A stretch of 21,067 nt of DNA from Stramenopiles sp. TOSAG23-2 (Eukaryota > Sar). The translations under genes and the position numbers were made by a program. The notes beneath the pieces are model-generated. The model had not been told where the DNA came from and did no database searches. It was given only the letters and a program-made list of their open reading frames with translations. The stretch covers positions 2,601 through 23,667 of the forward strand of contig LT649482.1 in NCBI GenBank assembly GCA_900128395.1, in the 5' to 3' direction. Positions 1-7,627 of this stretch are shown piece after piece. How positions within the stretch are numbered: the first letter of the stretch is position 1; each line of letters starts with the position of its first letter.

Positions 1-158
1 TTTATAAATCATTTTTGATTTGAGATGTTAATAAACGGGAGTAAAAGAATTTTATATAATATATGAGTAAGAGAACATTTTATATATACGAAGTATTATA
101 TATATATATATAAAACACGATAAATGTTTACACAGTTTTTTCTTCGAAGATTAAACTT

Positions 159-680
159 TTACATAGTGCCCCCAGCATCTTTTAACCATTGGACAATAGG
201 TGCATATCTTTCATACCAACTATTCTTCAGCCCCGTAGCTATAGCCAAGGCTGTTTTACCGTCATCTTCCATATTTACGTCGATGTTTGGATGCCTTAAT
301 AATTGCAGTATATGCTGTCGGTACTTATCAACCTTACTATTGATCGTTGCATATATCAATGGAGTCTCACCATATTCATTTTGTGTGTTTACATCAATTT
401 GCCTTACTTTTAAAAGCCGACCAACTAATGTATAATCGGCATTGACAACTGCATGTAATAAAGGTGCAAATCCTAAATAATCTTTCGTATTAACACGAAT
501 ACCCTTTTTTTTCAATAATAACTTTACCATTGCTTCGTCATTACGTATACATGCCCAACTTAAAGCAGTCTTCCCGTCTTCATCAACTTGATTTACGTCG
601 GCTCCTTTTCTTAACCTCGCTGAGAGGATCGGACACCAGAATCTACGTTTTCCTAATCCGATATCCGATACACGATACAT
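159..680 (-). CDS. ankyrin-repeat protein, small
   Basis: About 173 residues from the first ATG at 680 to a TAA. From about residue 22 to the end it reads as roughly four ankyrin repeats. Diagnostic pieces are GADVNQVDEDGKTALSWAC, VNTKDYLGFAPLLHAVV, VNTQNEYGETPLIYA and VNMEDDGKTALAIA, each followed by a helix with a leucine pair such as VKLLLKK or LQLLRHP. Such repeats are protein-binding scaffolds with no catalytic role, so the partner cannot be read from sequence. The first 20 residues are not repeat-like and come from a GATACA-type simple repeat, so the real start may be an upstream exon. A CTCTCAG acceptor-like site on the minus strand ends at 620, just before the first repeat. The gene is downstream of, and on the same strand as, the seven-helix protein, with only 144 bases between them. 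Confidence is high for the ankyrin fold and modest for the start. Confidence 0.75.
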   Translation of the reverse strand: MYRVSDIGLGKRRFWCPILSARLRKGADVNQVDEDGKTALSWACIRNDEAMVKLLLKKKGIRVNTKDYLGFAPLLHAVVNADYTLVGRLLKVRQIDVNTQNEYGETPLIYATINSKVDKYRQHILQLLRHPNIDVNMEDDGKTALAIATGLKNSWYERYAPIVQWLKDAGGTM

Positions 681-701
681 GATACATGATACACACACAC
701 A
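661..701. repeat. GATACA / CA simple repeat at the ankyrin gene start
   Basis: A short tandem of GATAC(A/C)-type units grading into a CA run covers the apparent 5' end of the ankyrin ORF. It explains the non-ankyrin leader residues and makes the annotated start unreliable. Confidence 0.6.
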
Positions 702-824
702 TTAACATAGTATTATATGTAATATTCGTCTTATGATATTTTAAAATTAAATACGTTGTACGACGTACAAACTCTTCTATCTGATACGTATGATACTAGA
801 GAATATAAATATACCACCCTGTTG

Positions 825-2150
825 CTACAACACACCACGACTAATAGCAACAATTAATAATGAAAACAACGAAGCGGTAACTTGCGAGGTGATAGTTGGT
901 GTAATTTTAACACCAAAAATTTCTACATACGGATCATGATCTATAACATATTCCTTAAAATCAAGATATGAAGCAAAACATTTTCTACAACCATTTACTA
1001 CAATCGGATCTTCGAACAATATTTCTTTTGTAGCTTTTTCAAATTCAAATGAAAACGATGCTGAATATTTGAACACATTAACCAGTAACGATATTATTGA
1101 AATATTATTCAAAATTAAATATGCCCACAATATACCTGTAATCACACTTTGTGATATGGTCCCACCAAAAGTATTTATTGTTCCACCACCACCACCAAAC
1201 GCAATTATAGTAATTGCAAGTGCAAAACTAATAGAGCATATGAAATAACACGCACGCATAACTTTATTATCATCACGCTGTTTATTGATTTTAAGATGCC
1301 ATTCCCAATCTTTTCTTAGTTTTTTCAATTGCTTCAAAGACTCTTCAGATCCAATATCTTGAGATAAAACTACCTCCTTCATAGCTTTGACATACGCATA
1401 TGTGTAATTGTGAACAGCAATAGAAACTATTTCAATATTAAAAGTTGCATAATTATATATGCATACATATATATAAAATGTAGATGCACAAACAGCTAGA
1501 TAAACAACTGCAATTATTAACGAAATTATATTATTTTCAACAAAATACCGCAAGATCAATGGCCATAAGATCATAGTATGTGTGAAGAATAATACAAGTG
1601 TGAAAATTTTTGCACCTTTGGATTTCGATAAAAAAAGAGTTTCTGCAAACTTTGTATTTTGATTTAGCTGCTCGTTATCTAAACAGTAGACCACCTCTCG
1701 TCTGTATCTTTCTCTGGCTGAATTCCGATTACGAATAAATGCAACAATACCAGTAAGGTTTACACACCCAAAAGCATATATGATTGATATTGTTGGATGA
1801 CACCCAGATGCAATCAAAAATTCATATGCTGCGTAAGAAATCAAAGGACTCCAAACAAAATATATAACAAAAGGCACAATTTTGGCACGTAAAGAACTTA
1901 CATTTGTATTCGAAAAACCTGCAGCATTGACAATCTTTTGTATTGACTTTGGAAATTGATCTGTCGGTAATTTATCCGTCTGTAAATAATGTTTACCATT
2001 CCATGCACCATATATTTTTTTATATTTATCTTCATCAGCATTAATATGATCATTCTCATTATGATTATTAAAAATGACTTTCTTTTCCTCATTATGTCCA
2101 GTAGTCATACTATTACTTTCATGGGGTTCAACTTTATACGATGACGCCAT
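825..2150 (-). CDS. seven-helix membrane protein, possibly gustatory-receptor-like (GRL)
   Basis: 441 residues from an ATG at 2150 in a strong ACCATGG context, ending in TAG; the frame is open upstream without an ATG. The N-terminus (about 90 residues) is hydrophilic and Asn/Asp-rich. Seven hydrophobic segments follow, at about residues 91-114, 119-139, 181-203, 207-235, 298-319, 332-360 and 412-434, with almost nothing after the last. Hydrophilic loops of roughly 40-60 residues follow helices 2, 4 and 6, and the loop after helix 4 is Lys/Glu-rich. A long cytosolic N-terminus, seven helices, a short tail and an EIFGVKIT...SLFSLLIVAI last helix match the general plan of insect gustatory receptors and their protist/plant GRL (DUF3537-like) relatives. 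That match is by pattern only. A Gly-rich stretch (AFGGGGG) follows helix 5. There is no signal peptide and no GPCR DRY motif. It could also be an unrelated lineage-specific seven-helix protein. I am sure of the membrane topology class, not of the family. Confidence 0.7.
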   Translation of the reverse strand: MASSYKVEPHESNSMTTGHNEEKKVIFNNHNENDHINADEDKYKKIYGAWNGKHYLQTDKLPTDQFPKSIQKIVNAAGFSNTNVSSLRAKIVPFVIYFVWSPLISYAAYEFLIASGCHPTISIIYAFGCVNLTGIVAFIRNRNSARERYRREVVYCLDNEQLNQNTKFAETLFLSKSKGAKIFTLVLFFTHTMILWPLILRYFVENNIISLIIAVVYLAVCASTFYIYVCIYNYATFNIEIVSIAVHNYTYAYVKAMKEVVLSQDIGSEESLKQLKKLRKDWEWHLKINKQRDDNKVMRACYFICSISFALAITIIAFGGGGGTINTFGGTISQSVITGILWAYLILNNISIISLLVNVFKYSASFSFEFEKATKEILFEDPIVVNGCRKCFASYLDFKEYVIDHDPYVEIFGVKITPTITSQVTASLFSLLIVAISRGVL

Positions 2151-2677
2151 GGTTTTAACTGCCCGTATGTCTTCTTTCTGTAAGTGCACATATATATATA
2201 GATACGCTATTCTATATTTTTCAACACATTGTCAAAATATAAGTATTGATGTATAGATTTACTTTCTCACCACGTATCTTTATAAAAGAGTATACTTTAT
2301 ATAATTGAAATAATATTTTTTGATATAATTTATATTAATCCGCATATCCCCGAGCCGAGGGAAAACCTTAATAATTTAAATTATCCACCTATCAAAATGA
2401 CCAATAATTTATACTTGAAATGAAAAGAATACCAAAAATATATACTCTGTACTCATAATCAAAAAGAATTCTTTTGTCATAATTTTTCGTCCCACCCGCC
2501 CGACTACACACAATAATTTTAACTGTCGTAAACTCGTCATGTTGCTCATATATTTAAAATTATAAAGGAAGCTGTATCAGGTATAAAAAGAAGAAGAACA
2601 ACAAAAGATTGTATATATAGATATATAACAAATGAGAAAATTATATATATATATATACATAATCGTATTTAAATATA
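2151..2677. other. divergent intergenic region, no gene seen
   Basis: AT-rich spacer between two genes transcribed away from each other, so it should hold both promoters. I see TA microsatellite tracts near both ends and one short GC-richer patch (about 2340-2365), but no RNA gene and no convincing ORF. Confidence 0.6.
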
Positions 2678-3493
2678 ATGGTAATCCGTGGATTTCGTAC
2701 CAAAGTGGAGCCAGGTCCAAAAGTGGAGGAATTAAAATTTTTATTAGATGCATGGCGTGAAAAAGGACCTTTAATAAAAGTAAAATCTTGTGATGTTGTT
2801 CCTGATTCATCAAACCGTGGACATACTGGTTTGTCCATTGACCATGTACATTTTATTGCATCGAATATATTAAAAAGTGGATTTCGTTCTCGGGATGGAG
2901 ATGTTGCAAAGCGGAGGAAAGTACAGCCGCATGATATACCGGTACTATGTCGTGGTGATTCCACGTGTCCTATTGCAAATGATAGCTTAAAATATTGGAA
3001 AAAAAATGTTCATGACCAACCATTATTTCCCAAAATTGTGATTAATGAAAAACAAGATGGTTGGTTTACAAGCCTTGGAAATGGTCATTTCACGCAAGCA
3101 TTGAATCTATTTAGGCATAATTGTATAAGCAAATTTACTGGAAAGGCATTTGTTGCACCTGAAAGTGATGTAAAATTAATAGCAGCATTGAATGATGGTA
3201 TAGAATCCATCGTATTAAGACAGGAAACACCAATAGAAACACGACGGGAAATTGCTACGTTATTAAATGATACACATGATTATAAATGGACAGTTGATAT
3301 GGATGGTAATGTTGATATTTCACCTGAAAATTGTTATTTGGAACGTTTCAATCAATTTGAGGCACAGACAAAAGTTGCAGATAGTGAAGCATTAAGTGCT
3401 CTTGTACAATTGGAATTAGGAATATTTGAAGATCCAGATAATATGAAACCATCAGAAGAAAAACTGAATGAAACATTAAAATCAAAATTGTAA
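2678..3493 (+). CDS. unrecognised soluble protein, ParB/sulfiredoxin-like pattern
   Basis: 271 residues, ATG to TAA, intronless, no signal peptide or membrane helix. I do not recognise a named family. Visible are a hydrophilic start, then GLSIDHVHFIASNILKSGF (residues 51-69), then HDIPVLCRGD (85-94), then PKIVINEKQDGWFTSLGNGHF (118-138) followed by TQALNLF. Next comes a mixed alpha/beta part (158-215) and an acidic helical tail. The order of a helix that picks sites, a 'set of values' strand, and a G-N/G-H-F/R-x-x-A turn and helix resembles the ParB/sulfiredoxin nucleotide-binding fold, where the motif reads GNHR or GCHR. Here it is GNGHF, with no following Arg. This is inference from pattern, not homology. 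The codon and amino-acid make-up is that of an ordinary gene. It is divergently transcribed from the seven-helix gene and convergent with the dehydrogenase. Confidence 0.75.
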   Translation: MVIRGFRTKVEPGPKVEELKFLLDAWREKGPLIKVKSCDVVPDSSNRGHTGLSIDHVHFIASNILKSGFRSRDGDVAKRRKVQPHDIPVLCRGDSTCPIANDSLKYWKKNVHDQPLFPKIVINEKQDGWFTSLGNGHFTQALNLFRHNCISKFTGKAFVAPESDVKLIAALNDGIESIVLRQETPIETRREIATLLNDTHDYKWTVDMDGNVDISPENCYLERFNQFEAQTKVADSEALSALVQLELGIFEDPDNMKPSEEKLNETLKSKL

Positions 3494-3776
3494 AATATTT
3501 GTGTTTTGAAGAGAAATTTTTTTATTTTAGTATTTGAATTCATAGTAAATTATTTAGATATCATAAGATGCATAACACAAAAAGAACACACTTTATACGA
3601 AAAGAATATTTTTTTTTAATATTTGCCGTACGCGTTTACAGTCTTTAACACACTCCCTATTACCCCCCTCTCTACTTAACAATATACTCAATTAATATTT
3701 ACGAATACCAAAGTACTGCGCGTACTTCGTATTAAGCTGTAACGCACTACACTATGCACTACTACTACTACTACTA
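3494..3776. other. convergent intergenic region with ACT microsatellite
   Basis: Space between two 3' ends. It carries T-rich tracts, a pyrimidine-rich patch (about 3650-3680) and an ACT/AGT trinucleotide run that enters the stop codon of the dehydrogenase. No gene is seen. Confidence 0.6.
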
Positions 3777-4822
3777 CTAAAACCATTCTTTCTCTTTTCC
3801 ACCATCATATGGATCATCACCAGGTCCACGATACATATGCATTGGACTTCGTATAGCATCACTACCAAAATATAAACCAGTATTTATACCATTGTTATCA
3901 TCTTTCATCGTTTCATTAAATAAACAATGCAATATCGATACAGTTCCCTTTTTTGGCTTTAACATTCCAATATCATTTGCTGATTTTCCACTTTGAGTTA
4001 AATATGGTTTAGTTAAATCTGTTTCAATAAATCCTGGTGTACATGCATTTATTAATAAATTTGGATATTGTACAGCATATTGTAAAGTTAATAAATTAGC
4101 ACATGCTTTTGAGATACCATATTCATCGCCATCACCAACTTTCGTTGGATCTACTAAACATTTATTAATAAATTTTTCCAATGTTGGCCAATCTGTTTGA
4201 CTATTGATTAACATTTTTTGTTCATCTTCATTACAAGTTGCAACGAATGATGGACCAGATGCAGATGTTACATTAACAATGCGACCATTATCATGAATTA
4301 ATTCTACAAATTCATCGGTAACGTTTTTTAAACCATATACATTAACATCTAAACATTTTTGTAAATTTTCAATTGTAACTTCCTCATCTACTATACCAGC
4401 TGCAACACCAGCATTATTTACGATGCCATAAAGTGGTTTTGGTTCTTCAGGAAATTTATTTTGAATATATTTTTTAGCATTTGATATTGATTCTTTATTA
4501 CACACATCCAATTCCAAAACTTCTACACGACTATCCCAATTTGGCCCATCATATAATATTTTTTGCAGGCTATATTAATAAATATTACAAAGTACGGTAT
4601 TAGATATGTTGTGAGTGATTTATTATTAATAAATTGAAATGTCTTAATGAAGTTGTTGGAAAAAATGTATGTATAATGTGTATAGTGAACTTACGCTTCT
4701 TTGCCCCTATATACGTTTCTACTACATAAAAATACATATGCAGTTGGATTTTTTTCTAAAATACATTGTACTGTTGCTTTACCAATTCCTTTATTTGCAC
4801 CAGTTACGATTATACGTTGCAT
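3777..4822 (-). CDS. short-chain dehydrogenase/reductase, carbonyl reductase-like (two exons)
   Basis: Exon 1 is 4822-4695 and exon 2 is 4569-3777. Spliced, they give 306 residues ending in TAG. Exon 1 supplies the NADPH-binding TGANKGIG motif (residues 7-14) that exon 2 alone lacks, and the reading frame continues exactly across the junction (GC + C). Other SDR landmarks are NNAG (94-97), the active-site Ser region VNVTSASG (about 142-149), the catalytic YGISK (Tyr193, Lys197) and the TPGFIETDL turn after the substrate loop. The TGxNKGIG start, the insert between Ser and Tyr (about 45 residues) and the C-terminal layout resemble monomeric carbonyl reductase (CBR1-type), which reduces carbonyl compounds with NADPH in the cytosol. 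The true substrate cannot be read from sequence. It is convergent with the ParB-like gene; upstream of its start lies the palindromic element, which could influence its promoter. Confidence 0.88.
4570..4694 (-). other. spliceosomal intron in the SDR gene, 125 nt
   Basis: On the minus strand it starts GTAAGT and ends TTAATATAG. Removing it joins two SDR halves in frame and restores a complete Rossmann motif, which is strong evidence for a nuclear, spliceosomal gene. TTAAT near the 3' end could be the branch region. It is AT-rich like the spacers. Confidence 0.88.
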
Positions 4823-5106
4823 TGTAAATATTTAACTCTTTTATATGTTGTCTTATAAAATTAACAAATTATAAAAAAAAATATTTATCTATCTATATAT
4901 ATATATACATACACAAACAGAAAACGAATGAACAATATATGCATACGATCAAATACTCTTATTATTATATCAGGAACTATACGAGGATGATATGCACATA
5001 TGTCCTTTTGGATTGATAAGTCTCTATCAAATATAAGAATGAACTTTTTCTATCTTTTTTTTTTAACTTTTAACACAAACTCCGATTCATCCTATCAAAT
5101 GACACA
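4823..5106. other. 5' flank of the SDR gene
   Basis: AT-rich sequence with a TA microsatellite (about 4890-4912). No ORF of note. It should contain the SDR promoter, and the palindromic element begins directly beyond it. Confidence 0.5.
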
Positions 5107-5234
5107 TATTACATTCCAATTTCCGGTTGTCCGCGAAAAAACTCCCCTACCAAAAAATTAAGGCCATATTTTCTAAAATTCCATATTTTCAGCAATTCTG
5201 AAAATTACAAACGAAAAATACACTACACGAAAAT

Positions 5235-5268
5235 TATAAAAACATGTATAAAAATACATGTTTTTATA
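5235..5268. repeat. nested hairpin 1 in the left arm
   Basis: Perfect 14-base arms (5235-5248 and 5255-5268) around a 6-base A-rich loop. The mirrored copy is in the right arm near 5841-5876. Confidence 0.75.
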
Positions 5269-5327
5269 CAGGACAAAATCTAAACATTGGCAATGACTAT
5301 CATTGCCAAGATTCAACCATTGTCCTG
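5269..5327. repeat. nested hairpin 2 in the left arm
   Basis: Outer 8-base arms CAGGACAA (5269-5276) and TTGTCCTG (5320-5327) enclose an inner perfect hairpin with 10-base arms (5287-5296 and 5300-5309) and a CTA loop. The right arm repeats this near 5785-5845 with matched base changes in the inner hairpin (GGCAATGA becomes TGTCAATGA-like), so the local palindrome is kept even where the arms differ. Confidence 0.75.
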
Positions 5328-6013
5328 CACAAAAACATATACATATATATATTTAAAATAATCGTTTCTAAATTTGAATTTTCAAAATGTACTTTTTATT
5401 TTATAAGTTTAGTGCTATGTACCTGTTAAATGCAAGCGTAAGTTGTTATTTTACCTGCTATGCCTTGTTAATTGATTAGCATAGAAATAGGGCTAAGAAT
5501 GCTCTCGTAGTGTTATTTACTTGCTATTTTTTAGAAATTTGGTTTAGCATAGGAATAGCCCAAATGCTATCCAATGCTAAGCCAAAATAGCAAGTAAATA
5601 ACACTACGGCACGAAGATTAGGCCTATTTCTATGCTAATCAATTAACAAGGCATAGCAGGTAAAATAACAACTTACGCTTGCATTTAACAGGTACATAGC
5701 ACTAAACTTATAAAATAAAAAGTACATTTTGAAAATTCAAATTTAGAAACGATTATTTTAAATATATATATGTATATGTTTTTGTGCAGGACAATGGTTG
5801 AATCTTGTCAATGATAGTCATTGACAATGTTTAGATTTTGTCCTGTATAAAAACATGTATTTTTATACATGTTTTTATAATTTTCGTGTAGTGTATTTTT
5901 CGTTTGTAATTTTCAGAATTGCTGAAAATATGGAATTTTAGAAAATATGGCCTTAATTTTTTGGTAGGGGAGTTTTTTCGCGGACAACCGGAAATTGCAA
6001 TTGGAATGTAATA

Positions 6014-6354
6014 GATCTATATTTTATATTTGTACTTGAAAGTCGGAAATTAATAAAATATCAGAAAAATACCTTATGTTGTTTTGTTGTTGTGCACTTG
6101 TGAATTTTTTTGAAAATAAAAAAAAATTTAATGTGCACATTTTACTTGTGTATAAAAAAATATTGAATTGTAGCATATCATATACGAAATAACAACCCGT
6201 TTTATTGATACCTATGTATGTATATATATGTATATATATATTTCATTGAAAGAAAACACGTATATATATTTATAAGCGACTAGTTGAAAAAAAATTAATC
6301 TCTATCTTCACCTCTCCCCCGTTAAATTTGCTGGTTGAAATAGATTATTACATC
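6014..6354. other. spacer right of the palindrome
   Basis: AT-rich sequence with TATG/TA microsatellites around 6205-6245 and homopolymer runs. A pyrimidine-rich stretch at about 6300-6320 precedes the acidic ORF, followed by AAATAG, which could serve as a splice acceptor. No gene is seen. Confidence 0.5.
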
Positions 6355-6457
6355 ATGCCGACGAGAAAAAATACTACTACGACGACCACAACGACGACGA
6401 CGATGATGTTATTGATGACAATCAAAATAGTGATCATAACAGTATTAAGAAGAAAAT
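6355..6457 (+). repeat. ACG/GAC trinucleotide tract at the 5' end of the acidic ORF
   Basis: The ATG at 6355 opens a 34-codon, Thr-rich frame that stops at TGA 6457-6459, overlapping the ATG at 6456. The tract is an imperfect ACG run. Read in the frame of the downstream ORF, the same bases encode an Asp/Asn-rich acidic stretch, open back to a TGA at 6336, without any ATG. The frame change would be explained by a 1-base length error in the A-run at 6365-6370. Confidence 0.45.
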
Positions 6458-6917
6458 GACAAATAGTGACGATGAAGAGTATGACAATCAACATTTTAAC
6501 AATCATAGTGGCGATGATGATAATAATATGCAATTGGACAACGATGACGATAATGAGATTTTTGCGATTAAGCAAATTGATAATGCAAACAACAAAATTA
6601 CAAAATCAAGTTCTTCGTCTTCATCATCAAGTGACTCATCTTCCGATGCGTCGTCAATTGATAATGACGCAACTGATTTTATTTCACCTCCCAGGTGCGG
6701 TCCATTGTCTTTTAAAAAACGATCTAGAGAAAACGGCGGAAAAAAGTTTTATAATGACGACTTCTTGTTGTTGATTATAATCCTCAACAATCCACAATTT
6801 ACCTTTTTTCGACTCTACATCAGATATAAAGATTTCCATCATCTTCTTTTCATCGTCATATGTACCTTGAATTCGACGATCGCTTTGTCCCATCATATTA
6901 ATGGAATTTCCAACTAG
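6456..6917 (+). CDS. acidic, serine-rich low-complexity protein (uncertain limits)
   Basis: 153 residues as read. The first 55 are Asp/Asn-rich (for example DDDNNMQLDNDDDNE), then an SSSSSSSSSDSSSD run (about 51-64), then a basic patch FKKRSRENGGKK (about 86-97). Acidic tract, Ser tract and basic patch together suggest a disordered nuclear or nucleolar protein, but that is composition only. Beyond about residue 98 the frame becomes hydrophobic and lies opposite a better-looking ORF on the minus strand, so the true 3' end, or a splice site near the CAG-GTGCGG at about 6692-6700, is probably before that. The 5' end is also doubtful: the acidic reading continues upstream of this ATG. No family recognised. 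Confidence 0.35.
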   Translation: MTNSDDEEYDNQHFNNHSGDDDNNMQLDNDDDNEIFAIKQIDNANNKITKSSSSSSSSSDSSSDASSIDNDATDFISPPRCGPLSFKKRSRENGGKKFYNDDFLLLIIILNNPQFTFFRLYIRYKDFHHLLFIVICTLNSTIALSHHINGISN

Positions 6918-7016
6918 AAAAGCACCATCATTACCTCCATGTTTTGTTGATAATACAACAATCGTTTCATGAGAATGAAATTTAACATCTTTATAGTTTA
7001 CAATGGGACATTGCAT
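6684..7016 (-). CDS. unrecognised ORF or exon, possibly a hydrolase remnant
   Basis: 110 residues from the ATG at 7016 to TGA. Residues 5-85 look protein-like: IVNYKDVKF, then ETIVVLSTKHGGNDGAFLVG, then a charged stretch ending KKGKLWIVEDYNQQQ. The strand followed by a TKHGG turn recalls the C-terminal catalytic-His region of EMB8/YheT-type alpha/beta hydrolases. There the motif is HGGHxGF with the second His catalytic, and here that position is Asn. This is a weak resemblance; the rest of such a hydrolase is absent. A GT-donor-like AAG-GTAATG sits just upstream on the same strand and the frame is closed by TAA there, so it may be an exon or a pseudogene fragment. It overlaps the acidic ORF on the opposite strand; at most one of the two is right over 6684-6917. 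Confidence 0.3.
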   Translation of the reverse strand: MQCPIVNYKDVKFHSHETIVVLSTKHGGNDGAFLVGNSINMMGQSDRRIQGTYDDEKKMMEIFISDVESKKGKLWIVEDYNQQQEVVIIKLFSAVFSRSFFKRQWTAPGR

Positions 7017-7301
7017 CACCCATTACCTTTTGCATAAAATCCATAAAAATTGCATTTTATCTTTATCTTGTGCATTTTTATCATATCTTAACCTCACATG
7101 CCTTTTCTCTCTGGTTTTGTTGTTGTTGGTTTGATCATCATCAAAATTGCTTTCTTAATGCTATTTAATGCTATTGTATCTGGTGCAAACATCAGTTAAT
7201 TATAGCTGGTTAGCAACGCAAACGCTATTTGGATTTTTTTTTGTTTTTATTATTATTTTATTTTTGATAAGCGAAAGTTTTTCTGTCATATCATTGTGTG
7301 G

Positions 7302-7356
7302 GGTTTAGCATGGGAATAGCATTAACTTTGGCGCACGTTTAATGCTCTACGGCACG
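7302..7356 (+). mobile_element. degraded fragment related to the palindromic element
   Basis: Positions 7302-7320 match the core of the palindrome (5541-5559) at 18 of 19 bases (GGTTTAGCAT.GGAATAGC). A few tens of bases later AATGCTCT and CTACGGCACG (7347-7356) match other pieces from the core (about 5498-5505 and 5604-5613). The pieces are rearranged relative to the intact element, suggesting an old diverged copy or relative. Confidence 0.45.
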
Positions 7357-7401
7357 TTTTTTTCCATAGATATACTGTACCTGATGTGCTAGACTAATAA
7401 T

Positions 7402-7425
7402 TTATAATAATTTTACTTCCCGTGG
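7402..7425 (+). repeat. 24-base dispersed repeat, copy 1
   Basis: Identical to the reverse complement of 14625-14648, about 7 kb away. It contains TTTTACTTCCCGTGG. Flanking sequence is only loosely alike (both have an ACACTTTT run on the same side), so it may mark the conserved end of a dispersed repeat. Confidence 0.6.
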
Positions 7426-7627
7426 CCTAAATGGGAGTTCGTAAATAAGAGAATTACACTTTTAAAAATTATAAATATATGAGAATTAAAATATTATTAT
7501 TAAATTATTTTTAAATATTATATATATATATATAAAATGCGTTCTCATTTTATCCTAATCTCTTTGGAAAATTTTAAAAATACCAACACATCTATATATG
7601 CATATACATATATATATACATTTTTTT

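Larger units (their letters stand above)
5107..6013. mobile_element. foldback/MITE-like palindromic transposon, about 907 bp, TA-flanked
   Basis: The left half (from 5107) and right half (to 6013) are near-perfect reverse complements over their whole length, about 440 bp per arm. They meet at an axis around 5560 with almost no spacer. Differences are few: about 6 extra bases near the right tip, about 10 extra bases (5531-5540) near the axis, and a divergent patch at about 5491-5509 versus 5606-5624. The tips read TA-TTACATTCC on the left and GGAATGTAA-TA on the right, so a TA target duplication as made by Tc1/mariner-type transposases is consistent, though it cannot be told apart from palindrome sequence. 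There is no transposase ORF, so it is non-autonomous; ORFs crossing it are accidental. It lies between the SDR and the acidic ORF, outside recognisable coding sequence. The high arm identity points to a young insertion or to arm homogenisation. Confidence 0.88.
7017..7627. other. intergenic region with degraded palindrome-related fragment
   Basis: AT-rich with T and TA runs. It holds a piece related to the palindromic element (7302-7356), a 24-base segment repeated inversely at 14625-14648, and a short tandem of AATGCTATTT (about 7158-7176). No gene is seen. Confidence 0.55.

Noticed and set aside
124-435. 103-codon ORF on the plus strand
   Set aside because: It is antisense to the ankyrin repeats, which show a clear family pattern, and has no recognisable character of its own.
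2151-2189. Longer start for the seven-helix protein
   Set aside because: The extension begins at GTG, not ATG; the ATG at 2150 has a strong ACCATGG context, so a eukaryotic start there is preferred. The same reasoning moved the starts of the ankyrin and MDR genes to internal ATGs.
5244-5429. 61-codon ORF inside the palindrome
   Set aside because: It is made of the hairpin and TA sequence of the element's left arm; no transposase motif or protein-like composition.
6348-6575. 75-codon minus-strand ORF rich in Val and Ile
   Set aside because: It is the complement of the GAC/GAT trinucleotide tracts, so the valine run is a repeat artefact.
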